Source: JABFSM01 sp963762545 (GTDB lineage: Bacteria; Gemmatimonadota; Gemmatimonadetes; Gemmatimonadales; GWC2-71-9). From it: 64,000 nucleotides of DNA. The position numbers and the translations under genes were made by a program. Within the stretch, counting starts at the first letter, position 1. Each line of letters begins with the position of its first letter. Positions 51,198 to 61,800 of the stretch are shown here, in pieces. Under the pieces are notes generated by a model. That model saw only the letters and a program-made list of their open reading frames with translations. It did not search any database and was not told the DNA's origin. The DNA lies in the NCBI GenBank assembly GCA_963762545.1, contig CAVXLC010000002.1, positions 62,001 through 126,000 of the forward strand, read 5' to 3'.

Positions 51198-51795
51198 ATC
51201 GCCCCAACGCCACCAGCAGCATGAACGTGCGGTTCTGATAACTCTCGCTCGAGGTCACCGTGGACAGCTTGAGGTCCGACAGGCCGTACACGTATCGGGC
51301 TTCGAGGGAAATCCCCGCCGAGCTGGACCCCAGCCGGACTCCAGCTCCGATGACCCCGGCAAAGTCGGTCTTCTTGCGTCCGGCATCGGGGCAGGGCGCC
51401 GTGTTGTTGGCGGTCCGGCACTTCGCCTCGAACGACACCTGCGGGCCGGCGTACACGAAGGGCCGGATGCCCGACGTCGGAATGGTGACCTTCACGTAGC
51501 CGGGGATGTCGATGTAGTCCAGGTGGGTCCATTGATCGTTGATGCTCTGGTCCGAGCGCAGTCCTCGCTGGGCGTACATCGCCTCGATGCCGACCCCGAT
51601 GACCGAGGCCCGATAGCCCAGGAACACCCCGCCCGCCGCTCCGATACGGGTCTTCAGGGCACCGGGGAAGACGCCCTTGTTCTTGATGTTGCCGAAGGAG
51701 GCACCGGCCTTCACCCCGTATTCGGTCTGCGCCGCCAGAGTGCCGTGAACCGCCAGGGCGATCCCGGCGGAGATGATCAGGGTGCGAACGCGCAT
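51196..51795 (-). CDS. Small outer-membrane beta-barrel protein
   Basis: A 199-residue porin-like (PF13568-type) protein with a signal peptide ending near LAAQ. The mature part alternates strands and turns: YGVKAGASFGNI, GGVFLGYRASVIGVGIEAMY, IPGYVKVTIP, RPFVYAGPQVSFE, and a final FMLLVALGR strand. Two cysteines (about 130 and 139) may form a disulfide. An eight-stranded barrel is likely. The stop codon abuts the octamer repeat. Confidence 0.8.
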   Translation of the reverse strand: MRVRTLIISAGIALAVHGTLAAQTEYGVKAGASFGNIKNKGVFPGALKTRIGAAGGVFLGYRASVIGVGIEAMYAQRGLRSDQSINDQWTHLDYIDIPGYVKVTIPTSGIRPFVYAGPQVSFEAKCRTANNTAPCPDAGRKKTDFAGVIGAGVRLGSSSAGISLEARYVYGLSDLKLSTVTSSESYQNRTFMLLVALGR

Positions 51796-51935
51796 GAGAG
51801 CCTCGTGGAAAAGTGAGTTCGGGAGGGCCCGATATCCGAGGGACGCTCGCGCTGGCGCGCTGCGACACGCCGGATTCCGGACTGGTGTCGCACGTTGCGC
51901 CACTGGCCGCGATGAGGCGCCGCGAATCGGGAATC

Positions 51936-51946
51936 TGACAGTGTCA
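51936..51946. promoter_or_regulatory. Palindrome TGACA-G-TGTCA in a divergent intergenic region
   Basis: A perfect 11-base inverted repeat with one central base lies between the divergent outer-membrane protein and single-pass protein genes. It could be a dimeric-repressor site. No regulator gene is next to it. Confidence 0.3.
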
Positions 51947-52090
51947 AAATTCTTGGGAGCCGCCCCTGCAAATCTGTGTCGAGCAGTCAGTTAGCGGGTC
52001 GCCCGCTCCGCCCGCCCGCCGGCTCGGTCGGTCCGGTCCGGGGTACGCCGTTTGCCCTTCTGGGCCTCGGCTGCTCTACCGGGAGAACCA

Positions 52091-53089
52091 ATGCGTTTTC
52101 GATATCGTGACAACCGCGGGAAAGTGGTCGCTCTCGCCGACGTCGCGTCGCTGCTGAAGGCGATCCGTGAAGGTGCCCTGACACCCGAATCCCAGCTCGC
52201 CGTGGGAGACGACAGGGTCTTCCAGCGGGCCGAGCTCGTCGTGGCCTACCAGCAGGCCGCGGTCGCCCTGAGCCGTACCGGAGGGATCTCCGCCGCGGCG
52301 GCACCCGCCCCCGCGCGGAGCCTTCCCTGGCATGCCCGGACCGTAGTCCGTATCGGCGCGGGCATCGTCGGGGTCGCACTGCTCGGCGTCTTCGCCATGC
52401 TCCGGCTCCAGTCGATCGGCCGGGAACACGCCCGCCAGTACGCGGCGGCGGTTCCCAGCGGGCCCTCGATTACCCAGCAGAACGCCCTGGCCCGGATCAC
52501 CGCCGAATTCGGCGATTCGGCGGCCCTGTCGCAGCATCGCCTCGAGGACTGGGTTGACCGCCAGCACTTCCCGGATCGCTTCCGAGGCTCCGCCCTGCAC
52601 GCCGTGTCGTCGCTGCGCGGCGTGCGCGCCGCCGCCGCCAAATACCGTCAGGCATCCGACAGCCTCCTGGTGCGGAACCGTGACTTTGCGGTGCTCCTGA
52701 TCCAGCGCGCCGAGGCAGCCGAGGCGGCGGACACCTCCCTCAACGGCCTGATGACCTCGGCGGAAGACGCGTTGGTCGAGTGGCAGCGGGAGATCACGAC
52801 CTATGCCGACATCCAGCGGTCCGCGGCGGCGACGCTTGATTCGCTCGCGGGGTTCGTCCTCGATCGCCAGCAGTCGTTCGCGATCCGCGAGGGCCAGCCC
52901 CTCTTCCTGAGTCGCGCCGATGCCGCCCGGTTCCGCGAGCTGACCGGCGCCTTCGGCGCCCTGGCCGGCCGGGAAAAGGCGTGGGCCGACGCCCTGAGAG
53001 AGCGCCGGCCCGAGTGGATGAACGCCCTGGCCGAAGGGGATCGCCCCCGGTTCGGCCGCAGCGTGCTCAGCGGTCCAGCCAGTAACTGA
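52091..53089 (+). CDS. Single-pass membrane protein with GYF_2-like N-terminal domain
   Basis: A 332-residue protein. The first 55 residues (MRFRYRDNRGKVV, DVASLLKAIREGALTPESQLAVG, FQRAEL) resemble a GYF_2-type domain. One transmembrane helix follows near 85-105 (AGIVGVALLGVFAML), then a long helical region (about 105-320) with coiled-coil character and many Ala/Asp/Glu residues. No signal peptide, so the N terminus is cytoplasmic and the coiled coil outside. Function unknown. The 3' end overlaps the convergent barrel gene by 23 bp. Confidence 0.7.
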   Translation: MRFRYRDNRGKVVALADVASLLKAIREGALTPESQLAVGDDRVFQRAELVVAYQQAAVALSRTGGISAAAAPAPARSLPWHARTVVRIGAGIVGVALLGVFAMLRLQSIGREHARQYAAAVPSGPSITQQNALARITAEFGDSAALSQHRLEDWVDRQHFPDRFRGSALHAVSSLRGVRAAAAKYRQASDSLLVRNRDFAVLLIQRAEAAEAADTSLNGLMTSAEDALVEWQREITTYADIQRSAAATLDSLAGFVLDRQQSFAIREGQPLFLSRADAARFRELTGAFGALAGREKAWADALRERRPEWMNALAEGDRPRFGRSVLSGPASN

Positions 53090-55607
53090 TCTTGACCAGG
53101 AAGGTGTTGTCGGGGTGAACGTCGAACAGCCGGTTCAGGTCGCCCCGGAATGACCGGGTGCCCTGGGCATCCTCGAAGTCCTGGCGTCCCTGTTGCCACA
53201 CCAGGAAGAGCGCCGACCCGGGCCGGTATTCCCAACGCAGCACGACGTTCGACCGGAACTGCTTGAAGTTGAACCCGCCCGGGTTGGCCGCCTCGGCGCC
53301 GGTGTACGGCTGGAACCGCGCGTCGTAGGTCGCGGCGCGCGGATCGGCGAGCTCCCGCACGTTGGTGTACTGCCCCTTGCTCACGAACGGCTCGGCATAG
53401 GCCTGCAGCGTCAGCGTCGGCGTCGCGGTGAAGTTGACCCGCGCCTGCACGCTCGCGGTGCGCTGGACCAGGTGCGCGAAGGTGTAGTGGGTGACGGTGG
53501 CGAGGTCGGTGAAGTTGCCGAAGGGCTGCCGGTCGTCGGTGTTCCACGTGTAGTTCATTCCGAGCGACGCGGTCCACCCGGTCGAGACCCGGAAATCCAT
53601 GTTCGGGCTCACGTTGAACGAGTGCGAGCGGCCGTTGTCGGATTTCCAGTAGTTGAACCACACGCTGGGCACGGCCACCCACCGGGTATCCCCCTGAATC
53701 CCCATCCACGGGGAGATGTAGCTCTCGGTCCGGAGCGCCGGACCGCCCCGGGCGCACCGGTCGCAATACACCGTCCCGAGCCCGCCCAGGGTTCCGCCCA
53801 GGTGAATGAAGAAGCTGTTGGGCAGCTCGAAGTGGACGTTGGTGTTGACCGCGTGTTCCAGCGCCAGCCCCTTCGTGGTCCAGTCGTTCCACTCGTTGAA
53901 GTTCCAGAACAGCCGGCGAAAGAACGGCCCCGGCTTGTTGAACTGGATCGTGGCCCAGGTGGCCTGGTCCTGCCAGTCGGCCCGGCGCAGGAACCCGAGA
54001 TCGTTGGCCTCGAATCCCGCCGAGACCCGCTGATAGCTGGTTTCGAACCGGATGAGGCCGCCGCCCACCTTGCCGAACTTGAGCTGCGCCGAGCTGCCCG
54101 CGAGCGAGGTGCGGGTCGGATCGTAGTCCAGCTCGCCATCGGGCCGCTGGAAATAGTGCACCGAGCTGCGCTGGGTCGCGTCGATCGCGCCCGGGCTGCC
54201 GGTCACCCGCGACCCGGCGATTCGCGCGTTGATCTCGTAGCGGCTCCGGCTGAACCGGTGCCGGAAGTCGAACCCGCCCACCGCCGCGCTGCTGCGGAGC
54301 GCCGCGTCGGTCCACTGGTCGAGCGAGCGGTTGACCATCGTCCCGATGAACCCGATGCTGGTCTCACCCTTCCGCAGGTCCTGGGCGGCCCGGACCACTG
54401 CATAGTTGCTCCGGGGCTCGATGGTGTGGTCCTGCACCCCCTGCTCGCGGCCGGTGTACGCGTCCAGCAGGCCGATGGCCAGCCCCTTGGGGGTTCGGCC
54501 GGTGATCTTGGCGGCGCCGAGAATGTTGGTGCCGGTATTGGCCGCATCGTCGGGACCGGCCAGCTGGGGCGCCCGGCCGATCCGGCGGGAGTAGAACAGG
54601 TTCTCCGAGCCGCAGTCGTTGACCGCGTAGCAATTGACGCTGAAGCTGAGCAGCCCCGCCCCCTCGATGAAGAAGGGCCGCCGCTCCTGGAAGAAGGTCT
54701 CGAAGGCGCCCAGGTTGAGCACCGCCGGGTCGGATTCGACCTGGCCGAAATCCGGATTGACGGTGCCGTCCACCGTCAGGTTGGACGAGAGCCCGTACTT
54801 GAAATCGAGGCCGCCGGTGTACTTCTGCGGGTGATCGAAGACGGCGTTCGCCTTGGCCACCGTGATGTTCTTGGTGACGGCGTAGGGTGAGATCTCCAGC
54901 CGCCGCGGCGCCGCCAGCCCGGTGAGCCCCTGCACCTCGCCGAGCTGGGAGGACAGGCCGGCCACGTTGTTGTGGTACAGGGGCCAGCTCACCCGCTCCT
55001 TGTACCGGTCGATGTCGCGCCACACCGCGAATCCGAACGTGTTGGACTCCGCCTGGGCATAGCGCAGCTGCGACAGGGGAATCCGGAACTCCGCGGTCCA
55101 CCCCAGCGAATCCACCTGCGTTCCGGCTTCCCACACTCCGTCCCACGCATCGTCCTCGTTGCCGTCGTTCGAGATGGCGTAGTCCCGCTTGACGCCGGCC
55201 GGATTGACCGCAAACTCGTAGCCCGACCGCCGGTCGTGGTAGGAATCCACGATGATCTTGAGCTGGTCGCTGGCGGTCCGGATGTCGCGCCGGGCCAGCA
55301 GCTTGAGAATGCGCTTGGGGTCGCTGTCGAAGGCCCGAATGAAGACGTAGAAGTTCCGGGCGTCATACGCCACCCGGACTTCGGTCGGAAATCTCGCGGG
55401 CTTGCCGGGATCGGGATCGAATTCCTGGAAGTCGTTGATCCGGGGGGCGTTCAGCCAGACCTCGTCGTCGTCCTTCCCGTCGATCACCGGTGCCCGAAGC
55501 GCCCGAGCGGCCGTCGCCGTGGTGGCGGCGGGGGACGGAACGTTGATGGGATGATTCTTGACTTCCAGCGCTTGAAGCAGAAACAGCGCGGCAAGGGCCG
55601 ATACCAT
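53067..55607 (-). CDS. DUF5916 outer-membrane barrel with CBM9-like N-terminal domain, copy 2
   Basis: An 846-residue exported protein, paralogous in architecture to 25532-27853. N-terminal CBM9-like domain: APVIDGKDDDEVWLNAP, YDARNFYVFIRAFDS, GWTAEFRIPLSQL. The DUF5916 signature FFQERRPFFIEGAGLLSF begins the barrel, which ends with FLVKISYWLDR. A CYAVNDCGSE pair and a CDRC pair could be disulfides in loops. The upstream region carries the GCAAC-N17-TATCTC motif. It diverges from the glucan synthase gene. Confidence 0.86.
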   Translation of the reverse strand: MVSALAALFLLQALEVKNHPINVPSPAATTATAARALRAPVIDGKDDDEVWLNAPRINDFQEFDPDPGKPARFPTEVRVAYDARNFYVFIRAFDSDPKRILKLLARRDIRTASDQLKIIVDSYHDRRSGYEFAVNPAGVKRDYAISNDGNEDDAWDGVWEAGTQVDSLGWTAEFRIPLSQLRYAQAESNTFGFAVWRDIDRYKERVSWPLYHNNVAGLSSQLGEVQGLTGLAAPRRLEISPYAVTKNITVAKANAVFDHPQKYTGGLDFKYGLSSNLTVDGTVNPDFGQVESDPAVLNLGAFETFFQERRPFFIEGAGLLSFSVNCYAVNDCGSENLFYSRRIGRAPQLAGPDDAANTGTNILGAAKITGRTPKGLAIGLLDAYTGREQGVQDHTIEPRSNYAVVRAAQDLRKGETSIGFIGTMVNRSLDQWTDAALRSSAAVGGFDFRHRFSRSRYEINARIAGSRVTGSPGAIDATQRSSVHYFQRPDGELDYDPTRTSLAGSSAQLKFGKVGGGLIRFETSYQRVSAGFEANDLGFLRRADWQDQATWATIQFNKPGPFFRRLFWNFNEWNDWTTKGLALEHAVNTNVHFELPNSFFIHLGGTLGGLGTVYCDRCARGGPALRTESYISPWMGIQGDTRWVAVPSVWFNYWKSDNGRSHSFNVSPNMDFRVSTGWTASLGMNYTWNTDDRQPFGNFTDLATVTHYTFAHLVQRTASVQARVNFTATPTLTLQAYAEPFVSKGQYTNVRELADPRAATYDARFQPYTGAEAANPGGFNFKQFRSNVVLRWEYRPGSALFLVWQQGRQDFEDAQGTRSFRGDLNRLFDVHPDNTFLVKISYWLDR

Positions 55608-55841
55608 CGTCAGTTCTCGGGTTCGGGAAACTACCCATGAGATACCATTCCCCGGAAAAGCGTTGCTTGAAATGAGCTTCCGGAGGGGGGCTCGTTCGTC
55701 TCTCCTATATACGGAGCCGCCGCCGCCGCCGGTTTCGTCTATGTTACAATCGTTTCATGGTTCGAGCGCGGATCCCTCGCGCCTCGAACTGGGGTGGTCA
55801 TGACCCAACGTGGATGAATTCCGCCACCAAGGAGCTGGGCA
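55608..55841. other. Divergent intergenic region upstream of the glucan synthase
   Basis: 234 bp hold the minus-strand motif at 55639-55666 and, for the plus strand, CTATATA (55705-55711) and TACAAT (55745-55750) without clear -35 partners, plus a CCG trinucleotide run near 55718-55731. The glucan synthase promoter is therefore not settled. Confidence 0.5.
55639..55666 (-). promoter_or_regulatory. Promoter-like motif GCAAC-N17-TATCTC before DUF5916 copy 2
   Basis: On the minus strand GCAAC (55666-55662) and TATCTC (55644-55639) are exactly 17 bases apart, as before the gluzincin gene. The expected leader before the start at 55607 is about 25 bases. Confidence 0.45.
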
Positions 55842-58800
55842 TTGAAGGTTTCCGGCAAGGCGATCATCGGCACGATCCTCCGGGGCACCGGGCTCGCCCC
55901 CGATGAGTCCGGGGACGAGCTGCCGCTCCGGGCGGAGCTCTTCAGCCGGGAACAAATGGAGCAGCACGGGCGAAGGCTGGCGGCCTCCCACCAGGTCGCG
56001 CCGGGCCACATTCCCGATCAGCTCCTCTCGCGCCTCGCCGAAAACGAGGAAGTGCTGATTGCCGCGTCGGATCTGCTCACCTCCGCGGCCAAGGCCAATC
56101 GCCGGATTGCGCCGGCGGGCGAATGGCTGCTCGACAATTTCTACCTCATCGAAGAACAGATCCGCCTCGCCAAGCGGCACCTGCCCAAGGGGTACAGCCG
56201 GGAGCTCCCCCGGCTGGTGGGCGGGCCCTCGGGCGGCATGCCCCGGGTGTACGATCTCGCCCTCGAGACCATCTCCCACGGGGACGGCCGGGTCGATCCC
56301 GAAAGCCTCAATGGATTCGTCGCCGCCTATCAGACCGTCTTCCCGCTGACGCTGGGTGAGCTCTGGGCCATCCCGATCATGCTGCGGCTCGCGCTGATCG
56401 AGAACCTGCGCCGGGTAGCCGCGCGGGTGGTGGCCGGCCGGCTCGACCGCAACCGCGCCGAGGGCTGGGCGGACGAGATGACCGCCACGGTGGAGACCGA
56501 TCCCAAGAGTCTCATCCTGGTCGTGGCCGACATGGCCCGCTCCACCCCGCCGATGTCCAGCGCCTTCGTGGCCGAGCTGGCCCGCCGCCTCCAGGGCCAG
56601 AGTCCCTCGCTCGCCCTGCCGATGACCTGGGTGGCGCAGCGCCTCTCGGAATCGGGCCGCACCATCGAGCAGCTGGTGCAGGTGGAGAACCAGCAGCAGG
56701 CATCCGACCAGGTCTCCATCAGCAACAGCATCGGAAGCCTCCGCTTCCTCGGCGCCATGGATTGGCGCGAGTTCGTCGAATCGATGTCGGTGGTGGAAGG
56801 CATCCTTCGCGAGGACCCGGCCGGCGTCCACGCGCGCATGGACTTCGGGAGCCGCGACGACTATCGGCACGCGGTGGAGCGTCTGGCGCGCAAGAGCGGG
56901 TTGGCCGAGTCGGAAATCGCGCGCCGGGCGGTCGAGCTGGCGGAAGCCGCCCGGAGCCGGAACGAGGCGAATGAGCGTACCGCCCACGTCGGGTACTACC
57001 TGATCGGCCCGGGGCTGCCGGAGCTCGAGCGGCTGGCCGGACTCCGGCCGTCTCACGCCGAGCGGCCGGTGACGCTGTTCGCGTACCTGGGCTCCATCCT
57101 GGCGCTGACGACCATGCTGGCCGCCAGCGCCGCGCTGGAGGCCCACGCCGACCGGTGGCCGGTGACCATGCAGGTCGCGGTGGCGGTGCTGTCGCTGATC
57201 TGCGCCAGCCATCTGGTGCTCGGGCTGGTGAACTGGCTCGCCACGGTCCTGGTGCCTCCCAACCTCCTGCCCCGGATGGATTTCTCCGGGGGCATCCCGG
57301 CGGAGTCCCGCACCCTGGTCGTGGTGCCGACCATCCTCGGCAGCCTGGAGGACGCGGAAGAGCTCTGCGATGCGCTGGAGGTCCGCTTCCTCGCCAACCG
57401 GGACGACCGGCTCCACTTCGGATTGCTCACCGACTTCCGGGACGCCCGGCAGGAGCATGAGCCCGACGACGCCCTGCTGCTCGACCTCGTCGTCGCGCGG
57501 ATCCGGGAGCTCAACGCCCGCTATCCGAGGGAAGAGGGTGACGGCTTCTTCCTGTTCCACCGGCCCCGCCGCTGGAACCCGCGGGAGCGGGTCTGGATGG
57601 GGCACGAGCGGAAGCGCGGCAAGCTGTTCGATCTGAACCACCTGCTCCGCCACGGCACCAGCGAGCCGTTCTCCGCGATCGTCGGTGGCACCGAGGTGCT
57701 GTCCGGCGTGCGCTACGTGATCACCCTGGACCGCGACACCCAGCTCCCCCGCGACTCGGCCCGGGAGTGCGCCGGCGCGATGGCCCACCCCCTCAACCGG
57801 CCCCGCTACGATCCCGGGGCCGGTCGGGTGGTCGAGGGGTACGGCATTCTGCAGCCGCGGGTCGGCGTGAGCCTGCCGGCCAGCAACCGCTCGCTCTACG
57901 CCCGGCTCTTCGGCAGCGACCCCGGCGTCGATCCGTATACCCGGGCGGTGTCGGATGTGTATCAGGACCTCTTCCACGAAGGCTCCTACATCGGGAAGGG
58001 GATCTACGACGTGGATGCGTTCGGGACGGCGCTGGAAGGCCGGTTCCCCGAGAACCGCATCCTGAGCCATGACCTGCTCGAGGGTTCCTACGTTCGCGCC
58101 GGCCTGCTGACCGACGTGCTGTTCTACGAAGAGTATCCCATCAGCTACAGCACCGACGTGGCCCGGCGCCACCGCTGGATCCGGGGCGACTGGCAGCTGG
58201 CCGGCTGGCTGCTGCCCCGGGCGCCCGGCCCGCGGGGCCGCATCAGGAATCCGCTCACCGCGCTGCACCGGTGGAAGCTCTTCGACAATCTCCGCCGCAG
58301 CCTGGTGCCGATGGCCGCCACCGCGCTGCTCATGCTGTCGTGGAGCCTGCTGGCCCCATCGTGGCTCTGGACCCTGGGCGTGCTGGGGGTGCTCATGCTT
58401 CCCAGCATGATCGCCGCGCTGCGGGAATTCTTCCGCGTGGCCGAGGACATGTCCCTCTGGCAGCACCTCACCACGGCGACCCGCGCCGCCGCCGGCCACC
58501 TGGCCCAGGCCGCCTTTACCGTTGCCACGTTGCCCTACGAGGCGTTCGTCAGCATGGACGCCATCGTGCGCACCGCGGGCCGGATGCTGCTGACCCGCCG
58601 CCGGCTGCTCGAGTGGAATGCGTCCAGCGATATCGAGCGGACCGGCAGCGCCGACCTGCGCTCCTTCCTCAAACGCATGTGGCTGGCGCCGGCCATCGCG
58701 CTCCTCATCCTGCTCGATCTGGCCACCGGCCGGCCCGGGACGCTGCCGCTCGCCTTCCCGGTGCTGCTGCTCTGGGTGACCTCCCCGGTGCTGGCGTGGT

Positions 58801-61800
58801 GGATGTCCCAGCCGCTGCCCGACCGGGACGCCGCGCTCAGCGCCGACCAGACCGCCTTCCTGCACGCGCTGGCGCGCCGGACCTGGGCCTTCTTCGACAC
58901 CTTCGTGGGACCCGAGGATAACTGGCTCCCGCCCGACAACTATCAGGAAGACCCCGGCCCGACCGTGGCGCACCGCACCTCGCCGACCAACATCGGCATG
59001 GCGCTGCTGTCCAATCTCGCCGCGTACGATTTCGGCTACCTCCCCGCCGAGGCGCTGCTGTCGCGCACCCGGGACACCTTCGACACGATGGACAAGCTGG
59101 AGCGCCATCGAGGGCATTTCTACAACTGGTACGACACCCGGACCCTGGCGCCGCTCCAGCCCCGGTACGTCTCCACCGTGGACAGCGGCAACCTCTCGGC
59201 CCTGCTGCTCACCTTGAAGCAGGGACTCCTGGCCCTGCCCGATCATCCGGTCATCCCGAAGCGCGCCCTCGCCGGCCTCGGCGACACCATGCAGGTGTTG
59301 AGCGAGGCCATCGTCAACGAGCAGCCCGATGACGTGACGGTGCTCCGGAAGGACATTGACGCGGCCATCGCCGCGCCGCCGGCCACCGTGGGCCAGGCCC
59401 GGGAATGCCTCACCCGCCTGGCCTCCGGGGCGGACGCCCTGGCCGCTCGCCTCGAGACGACCGGCCCCGATGGCGATGCCCCGGTCACCGCCTGGGCCCG
59501 CGCGCTGGCCCGGCAAACCGCCGCGCTCGCCCAATCGGCCGCCTGGCTGGCGCCGCTCGGAGATGGAGCGGCGCTCCCCACCCTGGCCGCCCTCGCGGGC
59601 GACGGCGCCGCGCCCCCGCCACTCTCGGCGGCGGCCCGGCAGCGGATCGACGAGTGCACGCGGCTCGCCGGGCGGGCGGGTGAGTTCTCCGAAGTGGAGT
59701 ACGAATTCCTCTACGATCGCAGCCGGCATTTCCTGGCCATCGGGTACAACGTGGCCGAGCGGCGCCGGGACGCCAGCTACTACGACCTCCTCGCCTCCGA
59801 GGCCCGGCTCACCAGCTACCTCGCCATCGCGGAAGGCCGGCTGCCCCAGGAAACCTGGTTTGCGCTCGGGCGGATGCTGGCGAGCGCGGGCGGTGAGCCG
59901 GTGCTGTTGTCGTGGAGCGGGTCGATGTTCGAGTACCTGATGCCGTCCCTGATCATGCCCTCCTACGAGAATACCCTGCTCGACCAGACCTCCCGGGCCG
60001 CGGTCCGCCAGCAGATCGACTACGGGGAATCCCGGGGCATTCCCTGGGGCATGTCGGAGTCGGGCTACTTCGCGGTGGACGGCCAGCTCAGCTACCAGTA
60101 CCGCGCCTTCGGCGTGCCCAGCCTCGGGCTCAAGCGGGGGCTCTCCGAAGACCTGGTCGTCGCGCCCTACGCCACCGTGCTGGCGCTGATGGTGGCGCCG
60201 CAGCCCGCCTGCGAAAATCTCCAGCGGCTGGCGCGCGACGGCGTCTCGGGCATCTACGGGTTCTACGAGGCGGTGGACTATACACCGTCCCGGATTTCCC
60301 GGGGACAGTCGCGCGCCCTGGTGCGCTCGTATATGGCCCACCACGAAGGGATGAGCCTCCTCGCGCTCGATTGGCTGCTGCTGGGCCGTCCCATGCAGCA
60401 GCGCTTCGAAGCCGATGCCCGGTTCAAGGCGAGCGCGCTGCTGCTGCAGGAGCGGGTGCCCAAGGCCACCGCCTTCCACCCCCATACCCCGGAATTGGCG
60501 GAGCACGGACTGCTGACCGGCGAGACCGAGGCGGCCATTCGGGTGGTGTCCAGCCCCTCGACGCCGGTGCCCGAGGTGCAGCTCCTCTCCAACGGGCGCT
60601 ACCACGTCATGGTGAGCAACTCCGGCGGCGGCTACAGCCGCTGGCGCGACCTGGCGGTGACCCGGTGGCGCGAGGACGGTACCCGGGACAACTGGGGATC
60701 GTTCTGCTACCTCCGTGATGTGGCCGGCGGACATGTCTGGTCCTCCACCTATCAGCCCACCCGGGCCCGGGGCGAGAGCTACGAGGCGATTCTCTCCGAG
60801 GCCCGGGCCGAGTTCCGCCGCCGGGACCACGAGATCGAGACCCACACCGAAATCACGGTGTCGCCCGAGGACGACATCGAGCTGCGGCGGCTCACCCTCA
60901 CCAATCACGGCCGGACCCGGCGGGTGATCGAGGTCACCAGCTACGCCGAGGTGGTGCTGGCGCCGCCACCGGCCGACGCGCTGCATCCCGCGTTCAGCAA
61001 CCTGTTCATCCAGACCGAGATTCTCCGCCAGCCCCAGGCGCTCCTCTGCACCCGGCGTCCCCGGTCGTCCTCCGACGCCGTGCCGTGGATGTGCAACCTG
61101 ATGGCGGTGCACGGCGGCCAGGCCGGAGAGATGTCCTTCGAGACCAGCCGGGCCGGCTTCATCGGGCGCGGGAATTCCCTGACTAACCCCGCCGCCATGC
61201 GGGCCCCCGGCCCGCTGGGCGGGAGTCAGGGCTCGGTGCTCGATCCGATCGTCGCGATTCGGGTGCCGGTCACCCTGGAGCCGGACGAGTCCGCGACCAT
61301 CAACATCGTCACCGGGATGGCGGATACCCGCGAGGCCTGCCTCGCGCTGGTGGACAAGTATCACGACCGCCGCCTGGCGGACCGGGTCTTCGACCTGGCC
61401 TGGACCCACAGCCAGGTGGTCCTGCGCCAGCTCAACGCCACCGAGTCGGACGCCCAGGTCTATGGCCGGCTGGCCGGCTCGATCCTGTTCCCCCATTCCG
61501 CGCTCCGGGCGGACCCGGGCATCCTCGCCCGCAATCGCCGGAGCCAATCGGGCCTCTGGGGCTTTGCCATCTCCGGGGATCTGCCCATCGTGCTGCTCCA
61601 CGTGACCGATCCCGGGAGCATCGAGCTGGTGCGCCGGCTGGTGCAGGCCCACGCCTACTGGCGGCTCAAGGGGCTCGCCGTGGACCTGGTGATCTGGAAC
61701 GAGGATCACTCCGGGTACCGGCAGACCCTGCACGAGCAGATCCTCGGGCTCATCGCGCCGAGCATCCGGCCCAACGTCACCGACCGCTCGGGCGGCATCT

